Positions 8,202 through 18,489 of a stretch of DNA of 64,000 nt are shown one piece after another. The stretch covers positions 1 to 64,000 of the forward strand of contig NZ_FTMZ01000012.1 in NCBI RefSeq assembly GCF_900156335.1, written 5' to 3'. A program made the translations under genes and the position numbers. Under the pieces are notes generated by a model. The model was given only the letters and a program-made list of their open reading frames with translations, was not told the origin of the DNA and searched no databases. Position 1 is the first letter of the stretch; every line of letters begins with the position of its first letter. Source of the stretch: Sphaerotilus natans (lineage in GTDB: Bacteria; Pseudomonadota; Gammaproteobacteria; Burkholderiales; Burkholderiaceae_C).

Positions 8202-9293
8202 TCAGTGGCCTGAGGCTGATCTGCGCCGCAGGATGCTGTGCGTGTAGGCCACAAAAAATGGCTTCATGCCGAGGAACCTTTTTTCCAGCAGATGCCAGGA
8301 AATCATGGATAGCACGAGAGTTGTGACCATTGAATATTTTATTAGATCGGCGACTGATATTCCTGTATTTATCGCAATAATGGACTGTTGTATTGGGAAT
8401 GCGTAGATGTATATTCCGTAAGAATAATCACCAAGTTTGTTGTATTTTCTGATGAATCCAGATGGAATATATGACAAATATAAAACTAAGTATCCAATCG
8501 AAAAAACATAGATAATATAAAAATTGCGCGCATTGCCTAAGTTTATAGCAATAAGTGTCATGAGTGCAAAGAAAATAGCGCCATGGATCTGGATTCGATT
8601 TTTTAATACATAAAATGCTGCACCCATGAAAAACATGAAAAACAGCTCTATATATTTTTCTGGGCGATGCATTGAAATATGATCAAAAGCAATTTTTGCT
8701 CCAGATGCAAGCACAAAGAGAACGATGATTGCATGAAAGTATTTTTTTTCGAAAGAACTCAATGCAAGCCAAGTCAAGGCGAGTATCAAGTACATCCTGA
8801 CTTCATAGGGCATGGTCCATAGGGAGCCATTGACTGATTTTTTGTATGGAAGATCTTCAAAAACACCTGGAAGATGATCTTTTACGCCAAAAATTAATGT
8901 CGAGCACTTTGCAATATAAATATATATTTCCTCTGATTTTATATAATTAATAAGATTTATTTTTGTGAATATCGGGCCCAAAATGAAAACAATAAATAAA
9001 ACCACAAAAATGAGTGCTGGAAATATTCTCAAGAAACGAGCCCAGAAAAAATCAATTAAATCTTTTTTGTTGGTCAGGCTGGCCGTTACCAGTAAACCGC
9101 TGATCACGAAAAATATATGGACAGAAATTGTGCCCATGGTGAGACCAAGACTTTGCCGCAAGGGCTCGCTTTCACCTGTGCCTGTGACCAAGGAAAAACT
9201 GTGCGTAATCAAAACAGAAGATGCGGCAATCATCCTAATCAGGTTCAGATTATTGTCTTTTCCCTGCGATAGATTTGATAATTTGTTATCCAT
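8202..9293 (-). CDS. Acyltransferase family 3 membrane protein (OafA/YrhL type), AT-rich
   Basis: About 363 residues from the ATG at 9293; an in-frame TTG at 9335 would add 14 residues. The N-terminal NLNLIRMIAASSVLITHSF and the later GTISVHIFFVISGLLV are the hallmark of the acyltransferase-3 family, integral inner-membrane proteins with about ten helices that move acyl groups (often acetyl) to surface sugars. The histidine in ITHSF corresponds to the conserved catalytic-region histidine. The gene is strikingly AT-rich, with long runs of A and T, between two very GC-rich genes, so recent horizontal acquisition is likely. It lies 64 bases downstream of another, unrelated-looking OafA-type gene. 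Confidence 0.9.
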   Translation of the reverse strand: MDNKLSNLSQGKDNNLNLIRMIAASSVLITHSFSLVTGTGESEPLRQSLGLTMGTISVHIFFVISGLLVTASLTNKKDLIDFFWARFLRIFPALIFVVLFIVFILGPIFTKINLINYIKSEEIYIYIAKCSTLIFGVKDHLPGVFEDLPYKKSVNGSLWTMPYEVRMYLILALTWLALSSFEKKYFHAIIVLFVLASGAKIAFDHISMHRPEKYIELFFMFFMGAAFYVLKNRIQIHGAIFFALMTLIAINLGNARNFYIIYVFSIGYLVLYLSYIPSGFIRKYNKLGDYSYGIYIYAFPIQQSIIAINTGISVADLIKYSMVTTLVLSMISWHLLEKRFLGMKPFFVAYTHSILRRRSASGH

Positions 9294-9357
9294 TTTGGCA
9301 AAAATATTGAAATTGAATTGCTCAGATATTGGCAAAAGAGTGGGCCTGCTCGCGAGC

Positions 9358-11433
9358 TCAGGACTTGGGCGAGATCGACGACCCGGGCAGAACGGATCTC
9401 TGTGACGATCCCAAGATGAACTCAGCCGCCAGCGACTGCATCAGCAGCGAATTGCCGTGGCCGCTCACATGGTCGCCGTCGAAGAACAGCGGCCGGCCAT
9501 CCTGCAGCGCGTGGCAGACGCTGTCAGGGCAGAGCACCGGCAGCGGATCCCAGAGCCGCAGTTCCGGCAGGCGCTGCTGGATGGCCTGCATCCGGGCCAG
9601 CACAGGGGCACGCATGGCCTCGATCTCGGCGCGCTCGATGCTCAGCCCGCCTCGGCAGGCTGGATTGCCCTGGTTGAACCAGTCCGAGCAGCGGAAAGCC
9701 GGGGCCGGAAAGATCGGCTTGGGCATCTCGAGCAGCGGCAGGGCGCCGCTGCGGCTCATCAGGCTCAGCACTTCGACCGCCTCGTCGATGATGCGCTGTT
9801 CACGCTCAGGCCCGGGCGGCGCGATGGCGGGTTGTGCCTTGGGGCCCCACTGATCGCCCAGACGGGCCAGCCGCAGCGATGGCAGGAACACCTGATCGCC
9901 AGGGTGTGCCTGTTCGGCGACCCGAGCCGCAGCGGCGCGGATGAAGCGGCTGCAGCGATCGCTTTCCTCCTCGAGCGGACGGCGCAGGTTCAGAAACGGG
10001 CAGCCCGGTTTCTGCAGGATTTCCACCTGCAGACCCTGCTGGGCCACCAGGGCGTGCAGCAGGCCCTGATAGGCGGCGGCATGCGAGTCACCGATGACCC
10101 AGAGCCGGCGGTTCATGGGCGCGGTCGGTGCAGAGCGGCAGTGCTCGGGCGTGAGGCTGCGCAGATCGATTTCGCCAAGGCTGTGGGTCGACATGCTGAC
10201 TTGGCAGCGCGGCATGTCGACTGGCACCGGGGTGCTGGGGGACCAGTCCTGGGTGCGGGCGGTGACGCTCAGGCTGATCCGGTCATGCTGCAGCGTCATC
10301 GCCAGCAGCGCGACGGTGGCCAGAGACGATGCGCCGATGCCTGTCAGCAGAGTCGCTCGGCGTGTCGAACCCGCTCGGCTGCGGCGCAGCGGCGTCTCGA
10401 TGAAGCGGAAGGACCCATATCCCAGCAGCAGCGACAGTCCCAGGGCCAGCGCCTGCTGTGAGGGTGCATCCAGTCCGATCGTCCACCGCATCAGCACGAT
10501 GACCGGCCAGTGCCACAGATAGACCGAGTAGGACATCCGACCGACGAAGACGAGCAGCTGATGCGAGAGCAGACGCCGCAGGGTGCTGGTGGGCGGCTGC
10601 CGCATCAGTGTCGCGATCAGCAGGGTGGTGGCTGCGACCGGGACCAGGGCCCAGGGCCAGGGAAAGCGGCCGCTGTCGCCCAGCACCAGAGCCGCTGCCA
10701 GGGCCGCAGCCGCTGCGAAGCACAGCGCCGCTTGTTGCCGGGAGCGGACCGGTCGAGTGGCCGCCGGGTCCAGATGCAGGGCCAGCAGCACGCCAGCGCC
10801 CAGTTCCCAGAATCTGAAGGGCAGCATGTAGAACGTGCTCGAGGGCCGGTCGGCCTGGTTCAGCGCGGCCAGAACCAGTGAAAGCAGGCAGGTCGCACCG
10901 ACGATGGCCGTCACCCGCCCCGTTCGCCCCGAACGTGCCCAGGGCCAGAGCAGCAGCGGCACCAGCAGATAGAACTGCTCCTCGATGCCGAGTGACCAGG
11001 TGTGGGTGTAAGGATTGAACTCCGACTGCGGAGAAAAATAGTCGCCGCTGAAGTGGGCCAGCACCATGTTGCCGACCCCGAAGAGGGCGCCTGCTGCGGT
11101 CAGGCTGTTGGCTTCGCTCAGCCAGGCTTTCGGAATGAAGAGCGCCGAGAACACGCCGGTGGTCACGATGCAGGCGATCAGCGCCGGCAGGATGCGGCGC
11201 GCGCGCCGTGCGTAGAACTCTGCCAGGAAGGCGCCCAGTCCGGCATGGGGCAGATGCCGCATCGACAGGGTCACCACGAAGCCCGAGATGACGAAGAAGA
11301 TGTCGACGCCCATGAAGCCGCCGGGCAGCCACGACGGATCGACGTGATAGAGGACGACGGCCAGGACGGCAAGGGCTCGCAGGCCGTCGATGAAAGGCAG
11401 ATGGGAGACGTTCCCGCCGTAAGGTGTGCTCAT
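9358..11433 (-). CDS. Acyltransferase family 3 with C-terminal SGNH domain (OafA-like O-acetyltransferase)
   Basis: 691 residues. Residues about 8-350 form the membrane acyltransferase-3 domain: GLRALAVLAVVLYHVDPSWL and MGVDIFFVISGFVVTL, then about ten hydrophobic segments. After a periplasmic linker, residues about 440-670 form an SGNH hydrolase-like domain with LWVIGDSHAAA (the GDS nucleophile block) and DGDHVSGHG near the end (the catalytic D-x-x-H block). In this class the membrane part passes an acyl group across the membrane and the SGNH domain adds it to a polysaccharide. It is GC-rich like the core EPS genes and is probably an O-acetyltransferase for this polymer. Confidence 0.92.
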   Translation of the reverse strand: MSTPYGGNVSHLPFIDGLRALAVLAVVLYHVDPSWLPGGFMGVDIFFVISGFVVTLSMRHLPHAGLGAFLAEFYARRARRILPALIACIVTTGVFSALFIPKAWLSEANSLTAAGALFGVGNMVLAHFSGDYFSPQSEFNPYTHTWSLGIEEQFYLLVPLLLWPWARSGRTGRVTAIVGATCLLSLVLAALNQADRPSSTFYMLPFRFWELGAGVLLALHLDPAATRPVRSRQQAALCFAAAAALAAALVLGDSGRFPWPWALVPVAATTLLIATLMRQPPTSTLRRLLSHQLLVFVGRMSYSVYLWHWPVIVLMRWTIGLDAPSQQALALGLSLLLGYGSFRFIETPLRRSRAGSTRRATLLTGIGASSLATVALLAMTLQHDRISLSVTARTQDWSPSTPVPVDMPRCQVSMSTHSLGEIDLRSLTPEHCRSAPTAPMNRRLWVIGDSHAAAYQGLLHALVAQQGLQVEILQKPGCPFLNLRRPLEEESDRCSRFIRAAAARVAEQAHPGDQVFLPSLRLARLGDQWGPKAQPAIAPPGPEREQRIIDEAVEVLSLMSRSGALPLLEMPKPIFPAPAFRCSDWFNQGNPACRGGLSIERAEIEAMRAPVLARMQAIQQRLPELRLWDPLPVLCPDSVCHALQDGRPLFFDGDHVSGHGNSLLMQSLAAEFILGSSQRSVLPGSSISPKS

Positions 11434-11626
11434 GGATAAAGGGTGTCGGTCGAGCTGCGCCAGGCGCCACTCAGAGCCGGCCGTTCATCCTGCGCTTGAC
11501 CGTGCCGAGAAAGGTTTTCAGATTGTTCCCGAGGCCGGCGCCGGCGGCATTGCCGAGCAGCTGGGGGCCTTCGTCGATCTGTTGGCCCCGGCCTACCGGT
11601 TGCCGTGATCGACATGCCGCCCCATG

Positions 11627-12739
11627 TCAGCAGGCCACGCTTTCCTGCATCAGCGTGTGCCGGATGATGCTGCAGGTGCGCCGCACATCCTCGTCGCTCA
11701 CGCCCTGGTGGATCGGCAGGCACAGACCTTCGCCGAACAGGGTGTCGCAGATCGGCAGATCGACCGCATCGATCAGGCCCTGCAGGCAGGGCTGGCGGTG
11801 CAGCGGGTAGAACATCGAGCGGGTCTGGATGCTGGCGTTCTCCAGCGCCTCGCGCAGCTCGGGCATGCGCGGGCACAGCAGCGGGAAGCGGAAGGGAATG
11901 AAGTCGGAGTTGGGGTCCAGCCGCATCAGGCGCATCTGCGGCAGGCCGGCCAGGGCCTCGGCGTAGAGGTTGTAGCGCCGCAGCCGGTCGGCGCGCACCT
12001 GCGGCAGCCGCGCCAGCTGGGCGTTGCCCAGCGCGCACTGCAGGTCGGTGACGCGGAAGTTCATCCCCAGCATCTCGTGCACGAAGGTGCCGCTGGACTC
12101 GCGGCCCTGGTTGCGGATCAGGCTGATGCGCCGCGCCAGCGCCGGGTCGCGTGCCATGACGACCGCGCCTTCGCCCATCGTGATCGACTTGTCGGCGAAG
12201 AATGAGATCACGCCGACATCGCCGAAGGTGCCGGCATGCTGGCCGCGGTAGCGCACGCCGCAGGCCTGGGCGGCGTCCTCGATGACCGCCAGGCCGCGGC
12301 GCCGGCCGAGCTGGGCGATCTCGGCCGCGTTGGCCGCCTGGCCGTAGATGTGCACCGGCATCAGCGCCGAGGTGCGCGAGGTGATCGCGCGCTCGAAGGC
12401 CTCGGGCCGGGCGGCGAAGGTGTTCGGGTCGACATCGATCAGCACCGGCTTCAGGCCGGCGAAGACCGCCGCGCTGGCCGAGGCCATGAAGGTGAAGCCG
12501 GGAATGATGATCTCGCTGCCGCGCGGCAGGTCGAGCGCCAGCAGCGCCAGGAACAGGCCGAGCGTGCCGTTGGGCGCGAAGGAGATGTGCGGCGAACCGG
12601 TGAGCTGACCGAGGTTCTGGCGGAAGGCGGCGGCGGCCGGGCCTTCCGTCAGCCAGTTGCGTTCCAGGCAGGCTTCGATCGCCTCGGTCTCCGGGCGACC
12701 GATCCAGGGCTGGACTTGCTGGACACGTTGGATCTGCAT
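11627..12739 (-). CDS. DegT/DnrJ/EryC1/StrS family PLP-dependent sugar aminotransferase
   Basis: 370 residues. It carries the family pattern: FAPNGTLGLFLAL near residue 54, EIIIPGFTFMASA near 76, VIEDAAQACG (Asp155, contacts the PLP ring nitrogen) and SFFADKSITMGEG with Lys184 as the PLP-binding lysine. These enzymes make amino sugars from nucleotide-4-keto or 3-keto sugars. It suggests that the EPS repeat contains an amino-deoxy sugar. The usual partner 4,6-dehydratase is not recognisable in this window. The gene is followed on the minus strand by an OafA-type acyltransferase after a 193-base gap, where I see no gene. Confidence 0.9.
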   Translation of the reverse strand: MQIQRVQQVQPWIGRPETEAIEACLERNWLTEGPAAAAFRQNLGQLTGSPHISFAPNGTLGLFLALLALDLPRGSEIIIPGFTFMASASAAVFAGLKPVLIDVDPNTFAARPEAFERAITSRTSALMPVHIYGQAANAAEIAQLGRRRGLAVIEDAAQACGVRYRGQHAGTFGDVGVISFFADKSITMGEGAVVMARDPALARRISLIRNQGRESSGTFVHEMLGMNFRVTDLQCALGNAQLARLPQVRADRLRRYNLYAEALAGLPQMRLMRLDPNSDFIPFRFPLLCPRMPELREALENASIQTRSMFYPLHRQPCLQGLIDAVDLPICDTLFGEGLCLPIHQGVSDEDVRRTCSIIRHTLMQESVAC

Positions 12740-12843
12740 GTTGTCGAATCCCCCAGGAAAGACAAGGAAATGGCGTGAGGTGGGCTCTTTTCAGGGCAGA
12801 TGCCAGCGTATGACAGCCACGCGACGGACGGCGCGTTACCGGC

Positions 12844-13632
12844 TCAGCTGCTGCGCCTGTGGCGTGCGAACTGACCGAGCGCGCCCCACACGAACAGGGT
12901 GTTGTGCACCAGATAGCGGCGCCAGAGCCGGCGAGGTTCCTGGGCCAGGCGGTAGAACCATTCCAGGCCGTGATCGCGCATCCACTGCGGCGCGCGGCTG
13001 ACGGTGCCGGCATGAAAGTCGATGCCCGCGCCGATGCCCAGCGTGACCGCGCGCACCGCCGGACGGTGCTCGAACATCCAGCGGTCTTCCTTCGGGCAGC
13101 CCAGGCCGGTCATCACCAGATGCGCGCCGGAGGCGTTGATGTGCGCGATGTCGGCGGCATCCTCCTGGGGCGTCAGCGGCCGGAAGGGCGGCGAGTGCCG
13201 TCCGACGATGCGCAGCCGCGGATGCGAGCGCGCCAGCGCGGCACACAGGCGGTCGAGCGTGGCGTCGGTGGTGCCATACAGATAGATGCCCAGGCCGCGG
13301 TCCTCGGCCGCATCGAGCAGCCGGCCCATCAGGTCGGGGCCGTTGATGCGCTGCTGGCCGGGGTCGGCGGTGCGGCGCAGCATCCAGGCGACCGGCCAGC
13401 CGTCGGGCGTGACCATGTCGGCGGCGCGGATGTGGCGGCCGTGCGCGGCGTCGCGGCTGGCACGCACGATCGAGTGCGCATCGCAGATCGACACATAGCG
13501 CGGCTCGTGCGCCACGGCCCAGCTGCAGATGCGGTCGATCGCGGTGTCCCAGTCGATCAGGTCGACCGGAATGCCGAGCACTGGCGCGGTGCGGCGTGCA
13601 CTCCGGGTGGGAGAGGGCGTGGGGTCGGGCAT
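12844..13632 (-). CDS. WecG/TagA/CpsF family glycosyltransferase (copy 1)
   Basis: 262 residues. Features of the family: VLGIPVDLIDWDTAIDRI at the N-terminus, ADMVTPDGWPVAWMLRR (the conserved D-G-x-P site), and the C-terminal block MTGLGCPKEDRWMFEH followed by GIGAGIDFHAGTVSRAP. Members transfer ManNAc, ManNAcA or GlcNAc residues to undecaprenyl-linked acceptors, as in enterobacterial common antigen, teichoic acid and capsule synthesis. It is a paralogue of the gene immediately upstream (13649-14410), and the two probably act on successive or alternative steps. A 16-base gap separates the pair. Confidence 0.92.
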   Translation of the reverse strand: MPDPTPSPTRSARRTAPVLGIPVDLIDWDTAIDRICSWAVAHEPRYVSICDAHSIVRASRDAAHGRHIRAADMVTPDGWPVAWMLRRTADPGQQRINGPDLMGRLLDAAEDRGLGIYLYGTTDATLDRLCAALARSHPRLRIVGRHSPPFRPLTPQEDAADIAHINASGAHLVMTGLGCPKEDRWMFEHRPAVRAVTLGIGAGIDFHAGTVSRAPQWMRDHGLEWFYRLAQEPRRLWRRYLVHNTLFVWGALGQFARHRRSS

Positions 13633-13648
13633 GGCTCGGGGCGGCCTT

Positions 13649-14410
13649 TCAGCGGCGCGCGAGCAGCTGCCGGGCGGCGCGGTAGAGGAATTCGGTGTTG
13701 GTCGTCAGGTAGCGCGGCCCCAGGCGGCGCGGCTCGGACCAGAGGCGATGCAGCCATTCGAGGCCGATGTCCTGCATCCACTGCGGTGCGCGGCGGATCA
13801 CGCCGGCGTGATAGTCGAAGGCTGCGCCGACGCCGATGGTGACCGCCTGGATGCGATGGCGGTGCGCGGCCATCCAGCGTTCCTGCTTCGGGCAGCCCAG
13901 GCTGACCCAGACGGTGCGCGCGCCCGAGGCGTTGATGCGCTGGATGATCTGCTCGTCTTCCTCGGGCGTCAGCGGCCGGAAAGGCGGCGAGCAGACACCG
14001 GCGATGCGCAGCGCCGGAAAGCGCTCATGCAGGCGCTGCTGCAGCCGCTCGAGCGTCGCGGGCGTGCTGCCGTAGAGAAAGACGGCCTCGCCGCGCTGCT
14101 CGGCCTGGGCGAAGTAGCGCAGCATCAGGTCCGGGCCGTTGATGCGGCGCTGGTCGGCATGACCGAGGCGGCGCAGCATCCAGGCGACCGGCGCGCCGTC
14201 GGCGGTGGCCATGTCGGCGTCCTCGATCACCTTCATGAACTCGGGATCGTTGCGCGCGGTGACCACCGAATGCACGTTGCAGATGCAGACATACCGGCTT
14301 TCTCGCAGTACGGCCCAGCGGCTGATGGTGCGGCAGGCATCGTCCCAGTCGAGCACGTCGATGGGCACGCCGACCACACGCTCCACGGTGCGGCCTTCAG
14401 AAGCGGGCAT
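13649..14410 (-). CDS. WecG/TagA/CpsF family glycosyltransferase (copy 2)
   Basis: 253 residues if the ATG at 14410 is used; it places the same number of residues before GVPIDVLDWDDA as in the paralogue, and GGAA lies just upstream. ATGs at 14458 and 14497 are alternatives. The domain matches WecG/TagA/CpsF: ADMATADGAPVAWMLRR, VSLGCPKQERWMAAH and GVGAAFDYHAGVIRRAP. The likely role is addition of an N-acetylated amino sugar or its uronic acid to the lipid-linked EPS precursor, which fits the UDP-sugar dehydrogenase just upstream. The start remains uncertain. Confidence 0.9.
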   Translation of the reverse strand: MPASEGRTVERVVGVPIDVLDWDDACRTISRWAVLRESRYVCICNVHSVVTARNDPEFMKVIEDADMATADGAPVAWMLRRLGHADQRRINGPDLMLRYFAQAEQRGEAVFLYGSTPATLERLQQRLHERFPALRIAGVCSPPFRPLTPEEDEQIIQRINASGARTVWVSLGCPKQERWMAAHRHRIQAVTIGVGAAFDYHAGVIRRAPQWMQDIGLEWLHRLWSEPRRLGPRYLTTNTEFLYRAARQLLARR

Positions 14411-14559
14411 CGGTTCCGAGAAGGTCGACGGCAGTGAAAATTCGGGCCGGTGGAGCATGGTCGGGAGTCGAAAAGATGCCGCATGGTAGGCAGGCATCTG
14501 CAAGAGTCCCAGTCAATATTGCCCACGTCCCCCCGGTACTCGGGGGGCCTCCGGAGCGC

Positions 14560-15882
<1,323 letters not shown>

Positions 15883-16074
15883 GAATGGCAGGCTCGGTCG
15901 ATGAGCGGATTCTGCCGTGTCCGCTTGCGTACCCGGTTTGTGACGAAACGTGCAGACTTAACGGCGCAATTTCGCGAGGCCGATGCGTTTGCCGGAAGCA
16001 TCATTTGGCCTTCGGGGCTTGCCGCTAAGATGCGCTCGAAACTTCTCGGTTCTCGGGCGATCCCCACACAAGAC

Positions 16075-17499
16075 ATGACGTTTTCGCAGTTCCTCTCGAT
16101 ACTCAGGGCCCGCTGGATAGCGGCAGCCGTCGTGCTGTTCCTGACGATCGGTGTCACGGCGGCCGTGTCGCTGCTGTTGCCGAAGACCTACACCGCCACG
16201 GCGACCGTCATGATCGACGTGCGCTCTCCCGACCCGGTGGCGGGCATGGTGATGAACGGCATGGCCATGCCCTCGTACATGGCCACGCAGGTGGACATTC
16301 TCGGCAGCGTGCGCGTCGCCTCCCGGGTCGTGCAGCTGCTGCGCATCTCCGAGAACGCCGCTCTGCGCGAGCAGTGGAACGAGGCGACCGGCGGCCGTGG
16401 CAACTTCGAGATCTGGGTGGCCGAGCTGCTGCTCAAGAGCCTGAACGTCAAGCCGGCCCGCGAGAGCAATGTCATCGAGGTGAGCTATCGCAATGCCGAT
16501 CCGCGCTTCGCGGCGGCGCTGGCCAATGCGTTCGTGCAGGCCTACATCGACACCAGCGTCGCGCTGCGAACCCAGCCGGCCAAGCAGTACAGCTCCTTCT
16601 TCGAGACCCGCTCCAGGCAGCTGCGCGAGGAGCTCGAGGCGGCCCAGGCCAAGCTGTCGGCCTATCAGAAGGAGAAGGGCATCACCGGTCAGGACGAGCG
16701 TTTCGACCAGGAGACCCAGCGGCTCAACGAGCTGACTTCCCAGCTGGTGGCGATCCAGGCGCTGGCGGTCGAGGCCGACAGCCGTTCGCGTCAGGCCCGA
16801 AATTCGACGGACCAGGCGGCTGACGTGATTGGCAATCCGGTGGTCGCCGGGCTGCGCTCCGAGCTGTCGCGCCAGGAAGCCCGCATGCGCGAGCTGACCG
16901 CCCGACTGGGGGATGCGCATCCCCAGGTCGTGGAGATGCGTGCCAACATCGAGGAGATGCGCCGGCGCGTCGACATCGAGAGCCAGCGCGTCAGCGGCAG
17001 CGTCGATTCCAACAGCCAGATCGCCAAGCGTCGCGAGGCCGAGATCCGTGCCGCGCTCGAAGCCCAGCGCCTGAAGGTGCTGAAGATGAAGGAGGAGCGC
17101 CAGGCCCTGTCCGTGCTGATGCGCGAGGTCGAGACGGTGCAGCGCAACTACGACCAGGCGCAGCAGCGCATGAGCCAGACCGAGATGGAGAGCCAGAACA
17201 CCCAGACCAACATCGCGCCGCTGACGCCCGCGGTCGAGCCGATCGAGCCGTCCGGGCCGCGCATCATCCTGAACATGCTGATGAGCGTGTTCCTGGGCCT
17301 GCTGCTGGCGGTCGGTGTGGCGGTGATGCGCGAGATCATGGATCGGCGCGTCCGCTCGCTCGAGGACATCTCCAGCCTGGTCGGCATGCCGGTCATGGGT
17401 GTGCTGCCTGCACCGCGGGGCCGCCGTCTGGCCGGCAAGTCCGTGTCCCGTGACCTGCCGGTCGGCGTCCTGGCCCGACTGCCCAAGCCGGGTGCCTGA
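16075..17499 (+). CDS. epsF: EpsF, chain-length determinant (Wzz-type) protein of the exosortase-B EPS locus
   Basis: 474 residues from the ATG at 16075 (MTFSQFLSILRARW, the usual start of EpsF proteins); the upstream open frame has no such character. There is a membrane segment at about residues 16-36 and another near 400-420, with a long coiled-coil periplasmic part rich in Glu, Gln and Arg between them. The proline-rich PLTPAVEPIEPSGP lies just before the second helix. This is the PCP-2a (Wzz/GumC) plan: a periplasmic oligomer controlling polymer length and contacting the export channel EpsE and the kinase EpsG encoded next. It is the first gene of a plus-strand run. Confidence 0.92.
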   Translation: MTFSQFLSILRARWIAAAVVLFLTIGVTAAVSLLLPKTYTATATVMIDVRSPDPVAGMVMNGMAMPSYMATQVDILGSVRVASRVVQLLRISENAALREQWNEATGGRGNFEIWVAELLLKSLNVKPARESNVIEVSYRNADPRFAAALANAFVQAYIDTSVALRTQPAKQYSSFFETRSRQLREELEAAQAKLSAYQKEKGITGQDERFDQETQRLNELTSQLVAIQALAVEADSRSRQARNSTDQAADVIGNPVVAGLRSELSRQEARMRELTARLGDAHPQVVEMRANIEEMRRRVDIESQRVSGSVDSNSQIAKRREAEIRAALEAQRLKVLKMKEERQALSVLMREVETVQRNYDQAQQRMSQTEMESQNTQTNIAPLTPAVEPIEPSGPRIILNMLMSVFLGLLLAVGVAVMREIMDRRVRSLEDISSLVGMPVMGVLPAPRGRRLAGKSVSRDLPVGVLARLPKPGA

Positions 17500-17550
17500 G
17501 CCTGAGTGTGCAAAGAGGCCGCCCGAGCGCGGCGCGGATATGGTTGGACC

Positions 17551-18468
17551 ATGAAGCCTCTCTCCAAGATTCACGACACTTCCTCGAGCGCTCCCATGCA
17601 CGCACCGATCGCGGATGAATCCGCTCATCCGGGACAAGACCGCAGCATCGGCGACATCATTCGCGAGACGCATGACCTGTCGCCCGACCAGATCGAGTCG
17701 ATCCTGGCCTACCAGCGCCAGCATGGCCTGCGCTTCGGTGAGGCGGCTGTTGCGCTCGGGCTGCTGTCCAGCGACGAGGTGGTCTATGCGCTGAGCCAGC
17801 AGTTCCATTACCCCTACACCCCTTCGGATCGCGGCAACATCCATCCGGAGCTGATCACCGCCTCGCAGCCCTTCGGTTTCCAGGCCGAGGCGTTCCGCGC
17901 GATCCGCAGCCAGCTGATCATGCGGGTCTTCAACCCGAAGGAGCCCCGGCGTGCCCTGGCGGTCATCAGCCCGGACGGCGGCGATGGCAAGACCTATTTC
18001 GTCGCCAACCTGGGGGTGGTGCTGGCCCAGCTGGGCGGGCGGACCCTGGTGGTCGATGCCAACCTGCGGGCACCGCGGCTGCACGAGCTGTTCGGCGTGT
18101 CCAACACCAGCGGCCTGAGCGGCATCCTGAGCGGCCGGCAGGAAGAGAACGTGATCTTCCAGGTCGGGGACATTCCCAGCCTCTACGTGATGCCGGTCGG
18201 TGTCGTGCCGCCCAATCCGCTCGAGCTGCTCGAGCGGCCAGCTTTCCGGCTGCTGATGGCCGAGCTGCTGCGCAAGTTCGACCATGTCGTCGTCGATACC
18301 GCGGCGGCCAGCGTCGGCAGCGATGCCTGCGTAGTGGCCTCCAAGTGCGGGGCAGCGCTGACGATCGCACGCAAGGATCGCACGAAAATGGAAAAACTGG
18401 CCGAGCTGGTGGAAAGCGCCGGAGCGATGACCGCTAGCATGGCTGGCGTTATCTTCAATCAGTACTGA
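17551..18468 (+). CDS. epsG: EpsG, BY-kinase-like ATPase of the exosortase-B locus, with an N-terminal MshEN-like region
   Basis: 305 residues from the ATG at 17551. The C-terminal 170 residues are a MinD/BY-kinase ATPase: Walker A' ISPDGGDGKT (Lys147), LVVDANLRAPRLHELFG (Walker A'-prime/B region) and HVVVDTAA. The protein would work with EpsF as the cytoplasmic half of a Wzc-like pair. It lacks the tyrosine-rich tail of classical BY-kinases and ends GVIFNQY. Residues 32-55 and 61-84 form two 24-residue motifs separated by five residues, the spacing of MshEN c-di-GMP-binding domains. The second motif fits well (R61, F62, G63, V67, G70, V77, L81, Q84); the first is degenerate (S32, H41). Confidence 0.9.
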   Translation: MKPLSKIHDTSSSAPMHAPIADESAHPGQDRSIGDIIRETHDLSPDQIESILAYQRQHGLRFGEAAVALGLLSSDEVVYALSQQFHYPYTPSDRGNIHPELITASQPFGFQAEAFRAIRSQLIMRVFNPKEPRRALAVISPDGGDGKTYFVANLGVVLAQLGGRTLVVDANLRAPRLHELFGVSNTSGLSGILSGRQEENVIFQVGDIPSLYVMPVGVVPPNPLELLERPAFRLLMAELLRKFDHVVVDTAAASVGSDACVVASKCGAALTIARKDRTKMEKLAELVESAGAMTASMAGVIFNQY

Positions 18469-18489
18469 ACCCGAGAACCACTGGCCATC

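Noticed and set aside
16005-16025. Sigma-54-like TGGCC...TTGCC before epsF
   Set aside because: The spacing between the GG and GC elements is two bases too long.
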